A program made the translations under genes and the position numbers. DNA of 41,332 bases. Origin: DASVEE01 sp036399695 (GTDB lineage Bacteria; Acidobacteriota; Thermoanaerobaculia; Gp7-AA8). Positions 1 to 7,560 of the stretch are shown piece by piece. The DNA lies in assembly GCA_036399695.1 (NCBI GenBank), contig DASWMP010000165.1, forward strand, positions 1 through 41,332. The letters are read 5' to 3'. The notes under the pieces are model-generated. The model made no database searches, was not told where the DNA came from, and saw nothing but the letters and a program-made list of their open reading frames with translations. Positions within the stretch are counted from its first letter, which is position 1. Each line of letters begins with the position of its first letter.

Positions 1-20
1 CAGGAGAACCGCAGCCTCTG

Positions 21-48
21 CCAACCGCCAACTGCCAACCGCCAACTG
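21..48. repeat. heptanucleotide array (CCAACYG)x4
   Basis: Four tandem 7-mers alternating CCAACCG and CCAACTG, three bases beyond the bshC stop codon. It matches the right arm of the hairpin at 3703-3736. If a partner arm exists it lies outside the window. Confidence 0.85.
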
Positions 49-51
49 CTT

Positions 52-1617
52 TCATAGTCCCACGATCACAAACGATTCCGAATCGGGCTGCACGCAGTCG
101 ATCACACGATCGACCAGATGACGATCATAGCGGCACCACCAGGAGAACCAGGAGACGATGCGGTCCTGGACGTGGCGGTCGGGATAGAGCGTGGCCACGA
201 GCTCGCGTACGGCGGCGTGGCGCTCGCGGTCCTTGCGCACCATGCCGCGAATGGAGCGCTCGGCCAGCTTGCCGAAGTGGTACTCGATGTGGCCGACCGA
301 TCGGTTGAAGGCGCGAGCCAGGGCGTGATCGGCCGGCAGGGCCAGCTCGCCGAGCTGTTCGACGCGCGCCAGCAGCTCGCGGTGCGCCGCGTCGGCGATC
401 TCGCGGATACGGGCCACGTTCTCCGGCTCGCGGTCCGCGACGATCTCATCGGCCGTGGCGAACACTTCGTCCGCACTGATGTTGAGGCGCTCCATCGCCC
501 GGACAGTGCGCTTCGGGGCGACGAGGGCGTGGCCGCGGAGCGCGACGCGAGGCCGGGTGATGCCGAGGAGGTCGTGCAGCGGCGCGATCTGCGCGTAGTA
601 GGCCACTTCGGCCGGGCCGCCCATGAAGACCGCCGGCTGCAGCACGTAATCCTGCAGGAGCGGGCGGGTCAGCGCGGACGTGGACGTCTGCTCCGGCACG
701 AGCTGCTCCGGACGGGCCAGCGCCGCGCGCGTGCCGTCCTCGTAGACGTGGAAGAGGAGCGTGTACGACTCCCCTTCGCGCGGCACGACCTGCTGCGCGT
801 AGCCGGCCTGATGCAGCTCGTCCGAGCGCGCGCCGATCGCTTTCTGCAGCGCTTCCCAATGCGTGGCGATGGCGTCGAAGAGCGGCGCGCCGGCGCGGCG
901 AAGCTCCGGGAGCATGGCGTCGACGAGCACGACCTCGCCGCTGAAGACCGTCGCGATCAGCTCGGCGAACGAATCGCGGAAGTTGATCCCTTCGCGCAGC
1001 CACGACGGCCGCGTCATGTCATACGTCGCCAGCAACTGGGCAATCAGCGCCTCCGGCAGCGGCTGCGAGCCGACGACGTGATGACCGTCGACGCCGCGAA
1101 TGGCCCGCAGCTTCAGCAGGTCGAGCTGACGGTTGACGTCCCGCTCGTGGCCGATGGTGGAGACGGGAATCGAGATCTGCGCGACTTCGTCAAAGTCATG
1201 ATCCTCCGTCGCCAGCCAGAAGAAGACCGTCGCCTTCTGCCCCCGCGCTTCGAGATCCCGCTTCATCCGCACGAGCGAAGCAATCTTCGCCAGCGTGTAC
1301 AACGGCCCGCCGGCAAAGCCGACCTGCTGTCCCGCCACGAGCGCCACCGCTTCTCCGCTGGCCCAGCGCTCGACGTCCTCGTGCACGAAGAGCCCCCACC
1401 GTTGGTTGTCCGCGATCAGGGCTGCCGCGATTTCCGATTTCCGATTTCCGATTTCCGGGAGCACCACCGCGGCAGCAGCAGTGTCGCGAGTTCGGCTTTC
1501 CGGAGATCGCTCCAAAAACCGCGTGGCCCGCTCGTCGCTGCGCAGCCAGTCGAGCACGAACCGATTCATCCCCGGATACCGCGCCAGCGGCGCGCGGAGA
1601 CAGCCAGGCTCGCTCAT
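52..1617 (-). CDS. bshC: BshC, putative cysteine ligase of bacillithiol synthesis
   Basis: 521 residues, close to the usual BshC length. Family hallmarks seen are GQQVGFAGGPLYTL (about 96-109) and FWLATEDHDF (about 133-142), followed by a long helical C-terminal half. BshC is the cytoplasmic enzyme that adds cysteine to glucosaminyl-malate in the last step of bacillithiol synthesis; bshA and bshB are not in this window. The ATG overlaps the stop of the upstream methyltransferase (ATGA), so the two are probably co-transcribed. Oddity: residues about 55-63 (EIGNRKSEI) are encoded by a perfect TTTCCGA heptamer array at 1431-1458, which looks like an inserted repeat near the N-terminus. Confidence 0.88.
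   Translation of the reverse strand: MSEPGCLRAPLARYPGMNRFVLDWLRSDERATRFLERSPESRTRDTAAAAVVLPEIGNRKSEIAAALIADNQRWGLFVHEDVERWASGEAVALVAGQQVGFAGGPLYTLAKIASLVRMKRDLEARGQKATVFFWLATEDHDFDEVAQISIPVSTIGHERDVNRQLDLLKLRAIRGVDGHHVVGSQPLPEALIAQLLATYDMTRPSWLREGINFRDSFAELIATVFSGEVVLVDAMLPELRRAGAPLFDAIATHWEALQKAIGARSDELHQAGYAQQVVPREGESYTLLFHVYEDGTRAALARPEQLVPEQTSTSALTRPLLQDYVLQPAVFMGGPAEVAYYAQIAPLHDLLGITRPRVALRGHALVAPKRTVRAMERLNISADEVFATADEIVADREPENVARIREIADAAHRELLARVEQLGELALPADHALARAFNRSVGHIEYHFGKLAERSIRGMVRKDRERHAAVRELVATLYPDRHVQDRIVSWFSWWCRYDRHLVDRVIDCVQPDSESFVIVGL
1431..1458. repeat. heptanucleotide array (TTTCCGA)x4 inside bshC
   Basis: Three perfect TTTCCGA units and a fourth ending in G lie inside the bshC reading frame. 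On the coding strand they give EIGNRKSEI. A 21-nt stretch (three units) keeps frame and repeats every seven residues, so the array can grow in threes without breaking the gene. Confidence 0.9.
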
Positions 1618-2327
1618 CGTTCCCAGCTCCCGACGAGGATGAGTCGCGGCGACGTGCGGGTGAAGGGGGAGCCGTCGAAATCGCCGAAGGCGCTGCGGAT
1701 CGTCAGGTTGCAGGAAGTGAACATCATCGAGATCTCGTCGAGATCGTATCCGCGAACCCGCTCCAGATAGCGCTTGTCACCGATCGTTATCCGCTTGTTG
1801 AACGAGCGGTCAGATCCGTCGAACCAGCGCTCGATGTCGACGGTGCCCATCGGCGTCTCACGCGTCTCCCGCTCCACGAGCTTTTCGAGCGAGCGATGGA
1901 CGTTGAGGTAATCGAACAGGAACTGCGCCTTGTTCGACAGCACCCGCCCCATCTCCCGCACGACCTGCAGGTTCTCCTCTTCCGTGGCGAAGTAGCCGAA
2001 GGAGGTGAAGAAGTTGACCAGGCCGGCGAAGGTGTCGTCGCAGAAAGGAAGGTGACGCATGTCCGCCCGCGCGACGGGGAAGTAGCCGTACTGCGTCATC
2101 CCGGTGCGCAGCAGCGTGTACGAGAGGTCGCAGCCGACGGGCGTGTAGCCGGCAATCCGCAGCTCGTCCATGTGCCGCCCCATCCCGCACGCGAGATCGA
2201 GCACCGGCCCGCGGATGAGGCCGCACTGCTCGCGAAAGAAGGAGACCTGCTGCCGGGCTTCTTCCTCATCGCGATAGGCGTAGAGCTCGAGATACTCCTC
2301 GCCGAACCATTCCTGGTACCAGGTCAT
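1614..2327 (-). CDS. class I SAM-dependent methyltransferase
   Basis: 237 residues starting MTWYQEWFGEEYLELY. Motif I is VLDLACGMGRH (about 42-52), followed by an acidic-loop region (VGCDLS) and the ARADMRHLPF segment typical of UbiE/type-11 methyltransferases. The C-terminal half (YLERVRGYDLDE, LILVGSWER) fits small-molecule methylation, but the substrate cannot be told. The open frame runs further upstream, but that part reads through a repeat and out of frame across the GTPase gene. The ATG at 2327 is therefore chosen. It overlaps bshC by 4 nt (ATGA) and is separated from the GTPase by a REPIN-like hairpin. Confidence 0.85.
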   Translation of the reverse strand: MTWYQEWFGEEYLELYAYRDEEEARQQVSFFREQCGLIRGPVLDLACGMGRHMDELRIAGYTPVGCDLSYTLLRTGMTQYGYFPVARADMRHLPFCDDTFAGLVNFFTSFGYFATEEENLQVVREMGRVLSNKAQFLFDYLNVHRSLEKLVERETRETPMGTVDIERWFDGSDRSFNKRITIGDKRYLERVRGYDLDEISMMFTSCNLTIRSAFGDFDGSPFTRTSPRLILVGSWER

Positions 2328-2440
2328 TGGGCGGGGCAACTGTATAACAGTCGCGATGCCGGAGTGCGGCGGCGACAGCCACTGCTCGGTCCGACGTGTA
2401 CCAGAGCGGTCCGCTGCGACATACCTCACCGGTACGAGTA

Positions 2441-2570
2441 TGGAGTGCGGCAGCGACGATTCATCCGCTGCCGCTTTCCTACAGCGGAAGCGTCGAGCTT
2501 CCGCCGCGTTCAGGTGCACCGCGAGGCTATGGGAAAGCGGCAGCTGATGAAGCGTCGCTGCCGCACTCCA
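2441..2570. repeat. REPIN-like inverted repeat, GGAGTGCGG family
   Basis: Left arm 2441-2479 and right arm 2532-2570 are near-perfect reverse complements over 39 nt, each with TGGAGTGCGGCAGCGAC at its outer end. The loop carries a further small dyad (AGCGGAAGC, GCTTCCGC). Related ends occur at 33147-33171 and at 41261-41332. The whole 2328-2584 gap holds this element plus flanking relatives of it, and no gene. Confidence 0.85.
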
Positions 2571-2584
2571 AACTGAATCGCGCT

Positions 2585-3601
2585 CTACCGCCCCATCTGC
2601 TCGACGATGGTCCGCTCGTGCTCCCGCGCCTTTTCCAGCGCGGCTTCGAGCGAGGCCACCACCGCCCGCGCGCCCGCCAGCATAGACTCCAGGTCGGCGC
2701 GGGGCTCGGCATCCGGCTGATGCGCGCCGAAGGGGTCGTCCTCCAGCGCCACGACGGTCGTATCGATGGCGCTGTCGAAGGCCGTGTCCACCGCTGCTTC
2801 CACGGCGGCGAACGGCACCTCGAAGGGGTGCGGCTCGGGCGCGGGCGCGACCCGCTGCGGCTCCATCGCCGCGGGCGCGGGCTCCGGCTCCGTGCGCACC
2901 GCCGGTCCTTCCGTCTTCATCGACAGCTTCGGCGTACCGGCGGAGGACTGCGTCACGCCCGCTTTCTGCGTCATGTCCGGCGCGGCCAGCGGTGCCGCTT
3001 CGTAGAGCGTGACGTCGACGTGGTTCTTCAGGTTGTCGAGAATCCGGGACACGGCCGCGCGCAGCGTCGCGGTCACGCCGACGCCGTTGATGGCCGAGGC
3101 CTCGACGATCGGCGCGTTGCCCGGCTTGAGGTACGACGTCATCTCGTCGACCGTCTCGGCCGTCGGGAGGTCGCGCTTGTTGTACTGGAAGATGATCGCC
3201 ACCTTGTCGGGGTCGATCCGGTTGATACGGAGGTTCGTCTTGAGGTTCTCGAGGCTGACGAGGTTCGATTCGCGCATCGACTTCTGTGAGTCGGCTACGA
3301 ACACGACGCCGTCGGCGCCGCGGAGGACGAGCTTGCGGGTGGCGTCGTAGAACACCTGGCCGGGCACCGTGTAGAGCTGCACGCGGACCTTCTGGCCGGC
3401 AATCGTGCCGAGCTCCATCGGCATGAAGTCGAAGAAGAGCGTCCGGTCGGTCTCCGTGGCCATCGAGATCATCTTTCCCTTGTTCTCGAGCTTCGGGTTC
3501 GCGTAGATCTTCTCCAGGTTCGTCGTCTTGCCGCAGAGGCCTGGCCCGTAATAGACCAGCTTGACCGTGACCTCGTTGATGGCTTTGTTGATCAGGACCA
3601 T
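2585..3601 (-). CDS. MglA-like small Ras-type GTPase with C-terminal tail
   Basis: 338 residues from MVLINKAINEV. The GTPase domain (1-195) has P-loop GPGLCGKTT (19-27), TVPGQ (78-82, the G3 DxxG position altered as in MglA), NKRD (141-144) and a SAxxG-like EASAING. MglA GTPases mark a cell pole and control motility or secretion polarity, cycling with the activator MglB, which is not present here. The tail (195-338) is Ala/Pro-rich and ends in a likely coiled coil (DLESMLAGARAVVASLEAAL). Classic MglA lacks such a tail, so it may bind a partner. Longer upstream frames run into a heptamer hairpin; the ATG at 3601 matches the family start. Confidence 0.86.
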   Translation of the reverse strand: MVLINKAINEVTVKLVYYGPGLCGKTTNLEKIYANPKLENKGKMISMATETDRTLFFDFMPMELGTIAGQKVRVQLYTVPGQVFYDATRKLVLRGADGVVFVADSQKSMRESNLVSLENLKTNLRINRIDPDKVAIIFQYNKRDLPTAETVDEMTSYLKPGNAPIVEASAINGVGVTATLRAAVSRILDNLKNHVDVTLYEAAPLAAPDMTQKAGVTQSSAGTPKLSMKTEGPAVRTEPEPAPAAMEPQRVAPAPEPHPFEVPFAAVEAAVDTAFDSAIDTTVVALEDDPFGAHQPDAEPRADLESMLAGARAVVASLEAALEKAREHERTIVEQMGR

Positions 3602-3639
3602 AGGGGCAATGATGGTAAACCAGGTTGAAAACCAGTGGG

Positions 3640-3736
3640 CGGTCGGCAGTTGGCGGTTGGCAGCAGGCCCCCTCCCTTGCACGCACAGGGGTTCCGGTTT
3701 TGCCACTGCCAACCGCCAACTGCCAACCGCCGGCTG
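3640..3736. repeat. heptamer hairpin (CGGTTGG / CCAACCG)
   Basis: Left arm 3640-3667 reads CGGTCGG, CAGTTGG, CGGTTGG, CAGCAGG. Right arm 3703-3736 reads CCACTG, CCAACCG, CCAACTG, CCAACCG, CCGGCTG. The 17-mer CAGTTGGCGGTTGGCAG is exactly reverse-complemented in the other arm. It lies between the divergent GTPase and kinase genes. Confidence 0.88.
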
Positions 3737-3760
3737 CTTCCCCATCTACAATATCCCCCG

Positions 3761-6037
3761 ATGCTGGCCAGCGGCTCCCGGATCGGCCCTTACGAGGTGC
3801 TCACGCTCCTCGGCGAAGGGGGCATGGGGCAGGTGTGGCGCGGCCGCGATCCGCGGCTGGGGCGCGACGTCGCCATCAAGATCCTGAACCGCGATTCGCA
3901 GCATGACGCCGAGGCCGTGGCGCGGTTCGAGCGGGAGGCGCGGGCCATCGCGGCGCTGTCGCATCCGAATCTCGTCGCCGTCTACGACGTCGGCCGGGAG
4001 AACGGCACGTTCTTCGTCGTCATGGAACTGCTCGAAGGGCGGACGCTGCGCGACCAGATCCTGCACATGCCACTCAGTTGGCGCCGCGCCGTCGAAGTCG
4101 GCGCCGAGGTGGCGGAAGGCCTCGCTGTCGCGCATGCAAAGTCCGTCATCCATCGCGACCTCAAGCCGGAGAACATTTTCCTCACGACCGACGGACGGGT
4201 GAAGATCCTCGACTTCGGTCTGGCGCAGACCGATCCGTTCCTCGCGCAGAGCGACGAGGCGAACATCCCCACGACGAAGTGGTTCCAGACCGATCCCGGC
4301 ACCGTCATCGGCACGCTCGGCTACATGGCGCCCGAACAGCTCCGCGGCGAGGCCGTCGATCCGACGGCGGACATCTTCTCCCTCGGCTGCATCCTGTTCG
4401 AGATGGTCACGGCCCGGAAGGCGTTCCATCGCGAGTCGGGCGCCGCGACGATTGCCGCGATCCTGAAGGAAGACCTGCCGCGCGACGTGCTCTCCGAGTC
4501 CGTGCCGTCTGAGTTCCAGCGCATCATCGAGGGTTGCGTCGAGAAGAATCCGTCCGCCCGCTTCCAGTCGGCGCGCGACCTGGCGCTGACGCTGCGCGCC
4601 ATCGGCAGCTCCACCGCGATGCAGGGGGACCTGATCCGGAAGCTGACGACGCCGCGCCGCTCGAAGTCGATCGACTCCATCGCCGTCCTGCCGCTGCGCA
4701 ACGCGACGAACGACCCGAACGCCGAATACCTGAGCGACGGCATCACCGAGGCCATCATCAACAAGCTCTCGCAACTGCCGAAGCTGAAGGTGATGGCCCG
4801 TAGCACCGTCTTCCGCTACAAGAATCGCGACGCCGACGCGCAACAGGTCGGCCGCGAATTGCGCGTGCGGGCGGTGTTCACCGGCAGGCTGGCGCAGCTC
4901 GGCGACCGCTTCCTCATCAACGTCGAGCTGGTCGACGCCGCGGACGGCTCGCAGCTCTGGGGCGAAACGTACAACCGCGAGCTGGCCGACATCCTCAAGC
5001 TGCAGGAGGAGATGGCCCGCGAGATCACCGAGAAGCTGCGGCTCAAGCTCACCGGCGCCGAAAAGAAGAAGCTCCGTAAGCGCCAGACCGAGAGCACGGA
5101 CGCGTATCAGCTCTACCTGAAGGGCCGCTACCAGTGGAACCGGCGGACCGAAGAAAGCGTGAATCGGGGCATCGCCTATTTCCGCGAAGCGATCGATTCC
5201 GATCCGTCGTTCGCCTCCGCCTACGCCGGCCTCGCCGACTCGTACATCACGCTGGCGACGAACATCCCCCTGCCGCCGAACGACGTGATGCCGAAAGCGA
5301 AAGCGGCGGCCATGCGGGCCATCGAGATGGACATGGATCTCGCGGAGGCGTGGGCGTCGCTCGGCGCGGTGAAATGGTGGTACGACTGGGACTGGGACAG
5401 CGCCGAAGAGGCGTACCGCCGCGCGATCGAGCTGAACCCGAATTACGCCGGCGCGCACGACGGCTACGGAATGCTGCTCTGCGCGCGCAATCGTCCGTCC
5501 GAAGCGATCGAACAGATCACGCGGGCCTGCGATCTCGATCCGCTGTCGCTCATCATCGCCGTCCACGCCGGCTGGCCGTTCCACTTCGCCCGCGATTACG
5601 AAGGAGCGATCCGCCGCTTCCGGAAGGCACTGGAGCTCGCCGAGAACTTCATCCCCGCACACGGCTGGCTCGGCATGGCCCTCGGGCAGCAACACCGTTA
5701 CGACGAAGCGCTCGACGCCTTCCGACGCGCGCTGGAGGTGGACCGCATCCCGATCCTGCAGGCGATGGTCGCCCACACGTACGCCATCGCCGGCCGTCGT
5801 GCCGAGGCGGAGGAAGTGCTGCACGGACTGCTCGAAGAAGCGAAAGGGCGGTACATCTCCCCGTACGACATCGCCATTGTGTACGCGGGGCTCGGCGACA
5901 AAGCGGCGGCGATCGCGAAGCTGGAAGCGGCCTTCGAAGACCGTAGCGCCTGGATGGTTTTCCTGGCGGTGGACCCGCGGCTGGACGGACTGCGGAACGA
6001 GCGTGCCTTCGGGCGGCTCATTGCGAAAGTGCACTGA
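3761..6037 (+). CDS. Ser/Thr protein kinase fused to FlgO/TolB-like and TPR domains
   Basis: 758 residues from MLASGSRIGPYEV. The kinase domain (10-280) is intact: GEGGMGQV (18-25), Lys40, HRDLKPEN (131-138), DFG (151-153), APEQ (190-193). A domain beginning SIAVLPLRN (about 306-430), related to the TolB/FlgO-like module seen in adenylate cyclases and bacterial kinases, comes next. TPR helices follow to the end. Acidobacteria commonly carry such kinases, but most have a transmembrane helix between kinase and sensor. None is visible here, so this one is probably cytoplasmic. Substrates are unknown. The longer upstream frame runs through the heptamer hairpin, so the ATG at 3761 is chosen. Confidence 0.87.
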   Translation: MLASGSRIGPYEVLTLLGEGGMGQVWRGRDPRLGRDVAIKILNRDSQHDAEAVARFEREARAIAALSHPNLVAVYDVGRENGTFFVVMELLEGRTLRDQILHMPLSWRRAVEVGAEVAEGLAVAHAKSVIHRDLKPENIFLTTDGRVKILDFGLAQTDPFLAQSDEANIPTTKWFQTDPGTVIGTLGYMAPEQLRGEAVDPTADIFSLGCILFEMVTARKAFHRESGAATIAAILKEDLPRDVLSESVPSEFQRIIEGCVEKNPSARFQSARDLALTLRAIGSSTAMQGDLIRKLTTPRRSKSIDSIAVLPLRNATNDPNAEYLSDGITEAIINKLSQLPKLKVMARSTVFRYKNRDADAQQVGRELRVRAVFTGRLAQLGDRFLINVELVDAADGSQLWGETYNRELADILKLQEEMAREITEKLRLKLTGAEKKKLRKRQTESTDAYQLYLKGRYQWNRRTEESVNRGIAYFREAIDSDPSFASAYAGLADSYITLATNIPLPPNDVMPKAKAAAMRAIEMDMDLAEAWASLGAVKWWYDWDWDSAEEAYRRAIELNPNYAGAHDGYGMLLCARNRPSEAIEQITRACDLDPLSLIIAVHAGWPFHFARDYEGAIRRFRKALELAENFIPAHGWLGMALGQQHRYDEALDAFRRALEVDRIPILQAMVAHTYAIAGRRAEAEEVLHGLLEEAKGRYISPYDIAIVYAGLGDKAAAIAKLEAAFEDRSAWMVFLAVDPRLDGLRNERAFGRLIAKVH

Positions 6038-6287
6038 GGACTTCAGGCCCGTCGAATCCCATCCATGGACGGGATTCACATGATTTCAAGTCACCTGAGT
6101 CTCATCCATGATGCTAGGAGTCCGACTTCAGGTCACCTGAATCTCATCCATAGTTTGGGATTCCCATGACTTCAAGTCACTTTAAGTCATCCATGGAGAC
6201 ATGAATCCGACTTCAGGTGACTTTAAAGTCATCCACCGCGCTTCGCGATGATTCATCGCCATTTACGCCAGTGCTACCCTAATCCGC
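6038..6287. repeat. four-copy degenerate direct repeat between kinase and eda
   Basis: No gene. Four related copies of about 27 nt (CTTCAGGTCACCTGAATCTC type) start near 6084, 6126, 6170 and 6211, a spacing of about 42 nt. Each contains small palindromes such as TCAGGTCACCTGA and GACTTCAAGTC, and most end in ATCCATG. Confidence 0.7.
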
Positions 6288-6968
6288 ATGTCACGTAAGG
6301 AGCTCCTGCGCCGGATCTGTGCGGAACAGATCGTCGGCGTCGTCCGGGAAGACAATGCCGTCATTGCCGAGTCTGTCGCGGACGCTTATGCGCGCAATGG
6401 CATCCGGATCCTCGAGATCACCCTCACGACGCCGGACGCCATCGAACTGATTGCGAAGATGGTGCAGCGGTACAGCAGCCAGGGCGTCGTCGTCGCGGCC
6501 GGGACCGTTCGCAGCAGCAACGACGCGGCACTGGCCCGCCGTGCCGGCGCCGAGGTGCTGGTCTCGCCGCATACAGACGTGCGCATCATCGATTACGGCG
6601 TCGAGAACGACATGCTGTGCGTCGCCGGTGCGGCCACACCGACCGAGATCGTGCGCGCCTGGGAAGCAGGCTGCGACATCGTGAAGGTCTATCCGGCGCC
6701 ACAGCTCGGCGGGCCCGACTACATCCGGACGATCCGCGGACCGCTGCGCGACATCCCGATGCTGGCCGGCGGCCTGGTCACGCTCGAATACATCGACTCC
6801 TACCTCGACGCCGGCTGCGTCGCGGTCAACCTCGGCGGCTCGCTGGCGATGCCGGATCTCGTGAAGACCCAGCAGTGGGACGAGATCGGCCGCCGCGTCA
6901 TGCTCGCCACTTCCATCGTGCAGTCGCGCCGCTCAACGGCCCGTCCTGATTCTCCGTACGTACACTGA
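6288..6968 (+). CDS. eda: KDPG/KHG aldolase
   Basis: 226 residues of the class I KDPG aldolase family, slightly longer than the usual 210. Glu43 in EITLTT and the Schiff-base Lys133 in DIVKVYPAP sit where E. coli Eda has Glu45 and Lys133; AAGTV and MLAGGLV complete the barrel. The reaction cleaves 2-keto-3-deoxy-6-phosphogluconate to pyruvate and glyceraldehyde-3-phosphate (Entner-Doudoroff or uronate breakdown). Edd is not in the window, and related aldolases act on KDPGal or KHG, so the substrate is tentative. Its stop overlaps the next gene (TGATG). Confidence 0.87.
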   Translation: MSRKELLRRICAEQIVGVVREDNAVIAESVADAYARNGIRILEITLTTPDAIELIAKMVQRYSSQGVVVAAGTVRSSNDAALARRAGAEVLVSPHTDVRIIDYGVENDMLCVAGAATPTEIVRAWEAGCDIVKVYPAPQLGGPDYIRTIRGPLRDIPMLAGGLVTLEYIDSYLDAGCVAVNLGGSLAMPDLVKTQQWDEIGRRVMLATSIVQSRRSTARPDSPYVH

Positions 6969-7444
6969 TGCTGACGACCATCCTCACGATCCTGCTCGCC
7001 GCCTCCACGGCCTTCCCCTCCTCCAGCCGCACCGCCTGGATGCGCCCCGAATCCTTCCGCCTGACCATCGGCATGAGCCGCGCCGATGCCGTCCGCGTCC
7101 TCGCCGACGGCGGCTGGCAGCTCAAGCAGGGAAAGAACGCAGACGAGATGGTGGTCGACTACACCGCCGAGCGCGCCCTGACCCTGGACTTCCAGAAGGA
7201 GCGCCTCAAGTCCATCCGCTTCGAGCTCTTCACGTTCCTGCCCGACGTGCGCAAGGCGTTCGTGGAGGAAAAACTCTACCTGGCCGCGGCTCTGGGAGAG
7301 GCAAAGAAAGGCACCAAGTCAGTGCTGATCTACGACGACCGCCTGCCCAACGTGATCGTGGCGGTCTCCGATGATCCGAAGTCCGAGAACGGCCGCAAAG
7401 GTGTGGGGTTTCTCGCGGTCAGGTACTTTGATCCGCGGGAGTAA
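6968..7444 (+). CDS. small secreted protein of unknown function
   Basis: 158 residues. The first 20 or so (MLTTILTILLAASTAFPSSS) form a plausible signal peptide. The body is a compact alpha/beta domain with FRLTIGMSRADAVRVLADGG, like the helix-turn start of small periplasmic SmpA/BamE-type folds, but no family can be assigned. The start overlaps the eda stop (TGATG), so translation is probably coupled. It ends in front of a 9-mer hairpin shared with the convergent propeller gene. Confidence 0.7.
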   Translation: MLTTILTILLAASTAFPSSSRTAWMRPESFRLTIGMSRADAVRVLADGGWQLKQGKNADEMVVDYTAERALTLDFQKERLKSIRFELFTFLPDVRKAFVEEKLYLAAALGEAKKGTKSVLIYDDRLPNVIVAVSDDPKSENGRKGVGFLAVRYFDPRE

Positions 7445-7452
7445 CAGGGAAC

Positions 7453-7545
7453 GATGGGACCTACAGGACGAATGGGACCTATAGGACCTAAGGGATTCTC
7501 ATTTGTCCCATAGGTCCCATAGGTCCCATTTGTCCCATCGTTACT
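7453..7545. terminator. 9-nt-unit hairpin between convergent genes
   Basis: Left arm has repeats of GGGACCTAT-like 9-mers and the right arm TCCCATAGG 9-mers. The ends AACGATGGGAC and GTCCCATCGTT pair exactly. It fills the gap between two convergent genes, so it is well placed as a bidirectional terminator, although there is no U-tract. The same 9-mer occurs at 15669-15731 and 20242-20277. Confidence 0.7.
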
Positions 7546-7560
7546 CTGTAGTTCAGCGCC

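Noticed and set aside
21..48. Heptamer arrays as CRISPR or telomere-like repeats
   Set aside because: No spacers, internal position, paired inverted arms and different units per locus.
118..1770. 550-codon plus-strand frame opposite bshC
   Set aside because: No recognisable domain, and it crosses the heptamer array and both genes' junction.
2328..3719. N-terminal extension of the methyltransferase to about 701 residues
   Set aside because: It reads the GTPase gene in a wrong frame plus two repeat elements; methyltransferase homology begins at 2327.
3746..6079. 777-codon minus-strand frame opposite the kinase gene
   Set aside because: The kinase-TPR protein on the plus strand has intact catalytic motifs; the antisense frame has none.
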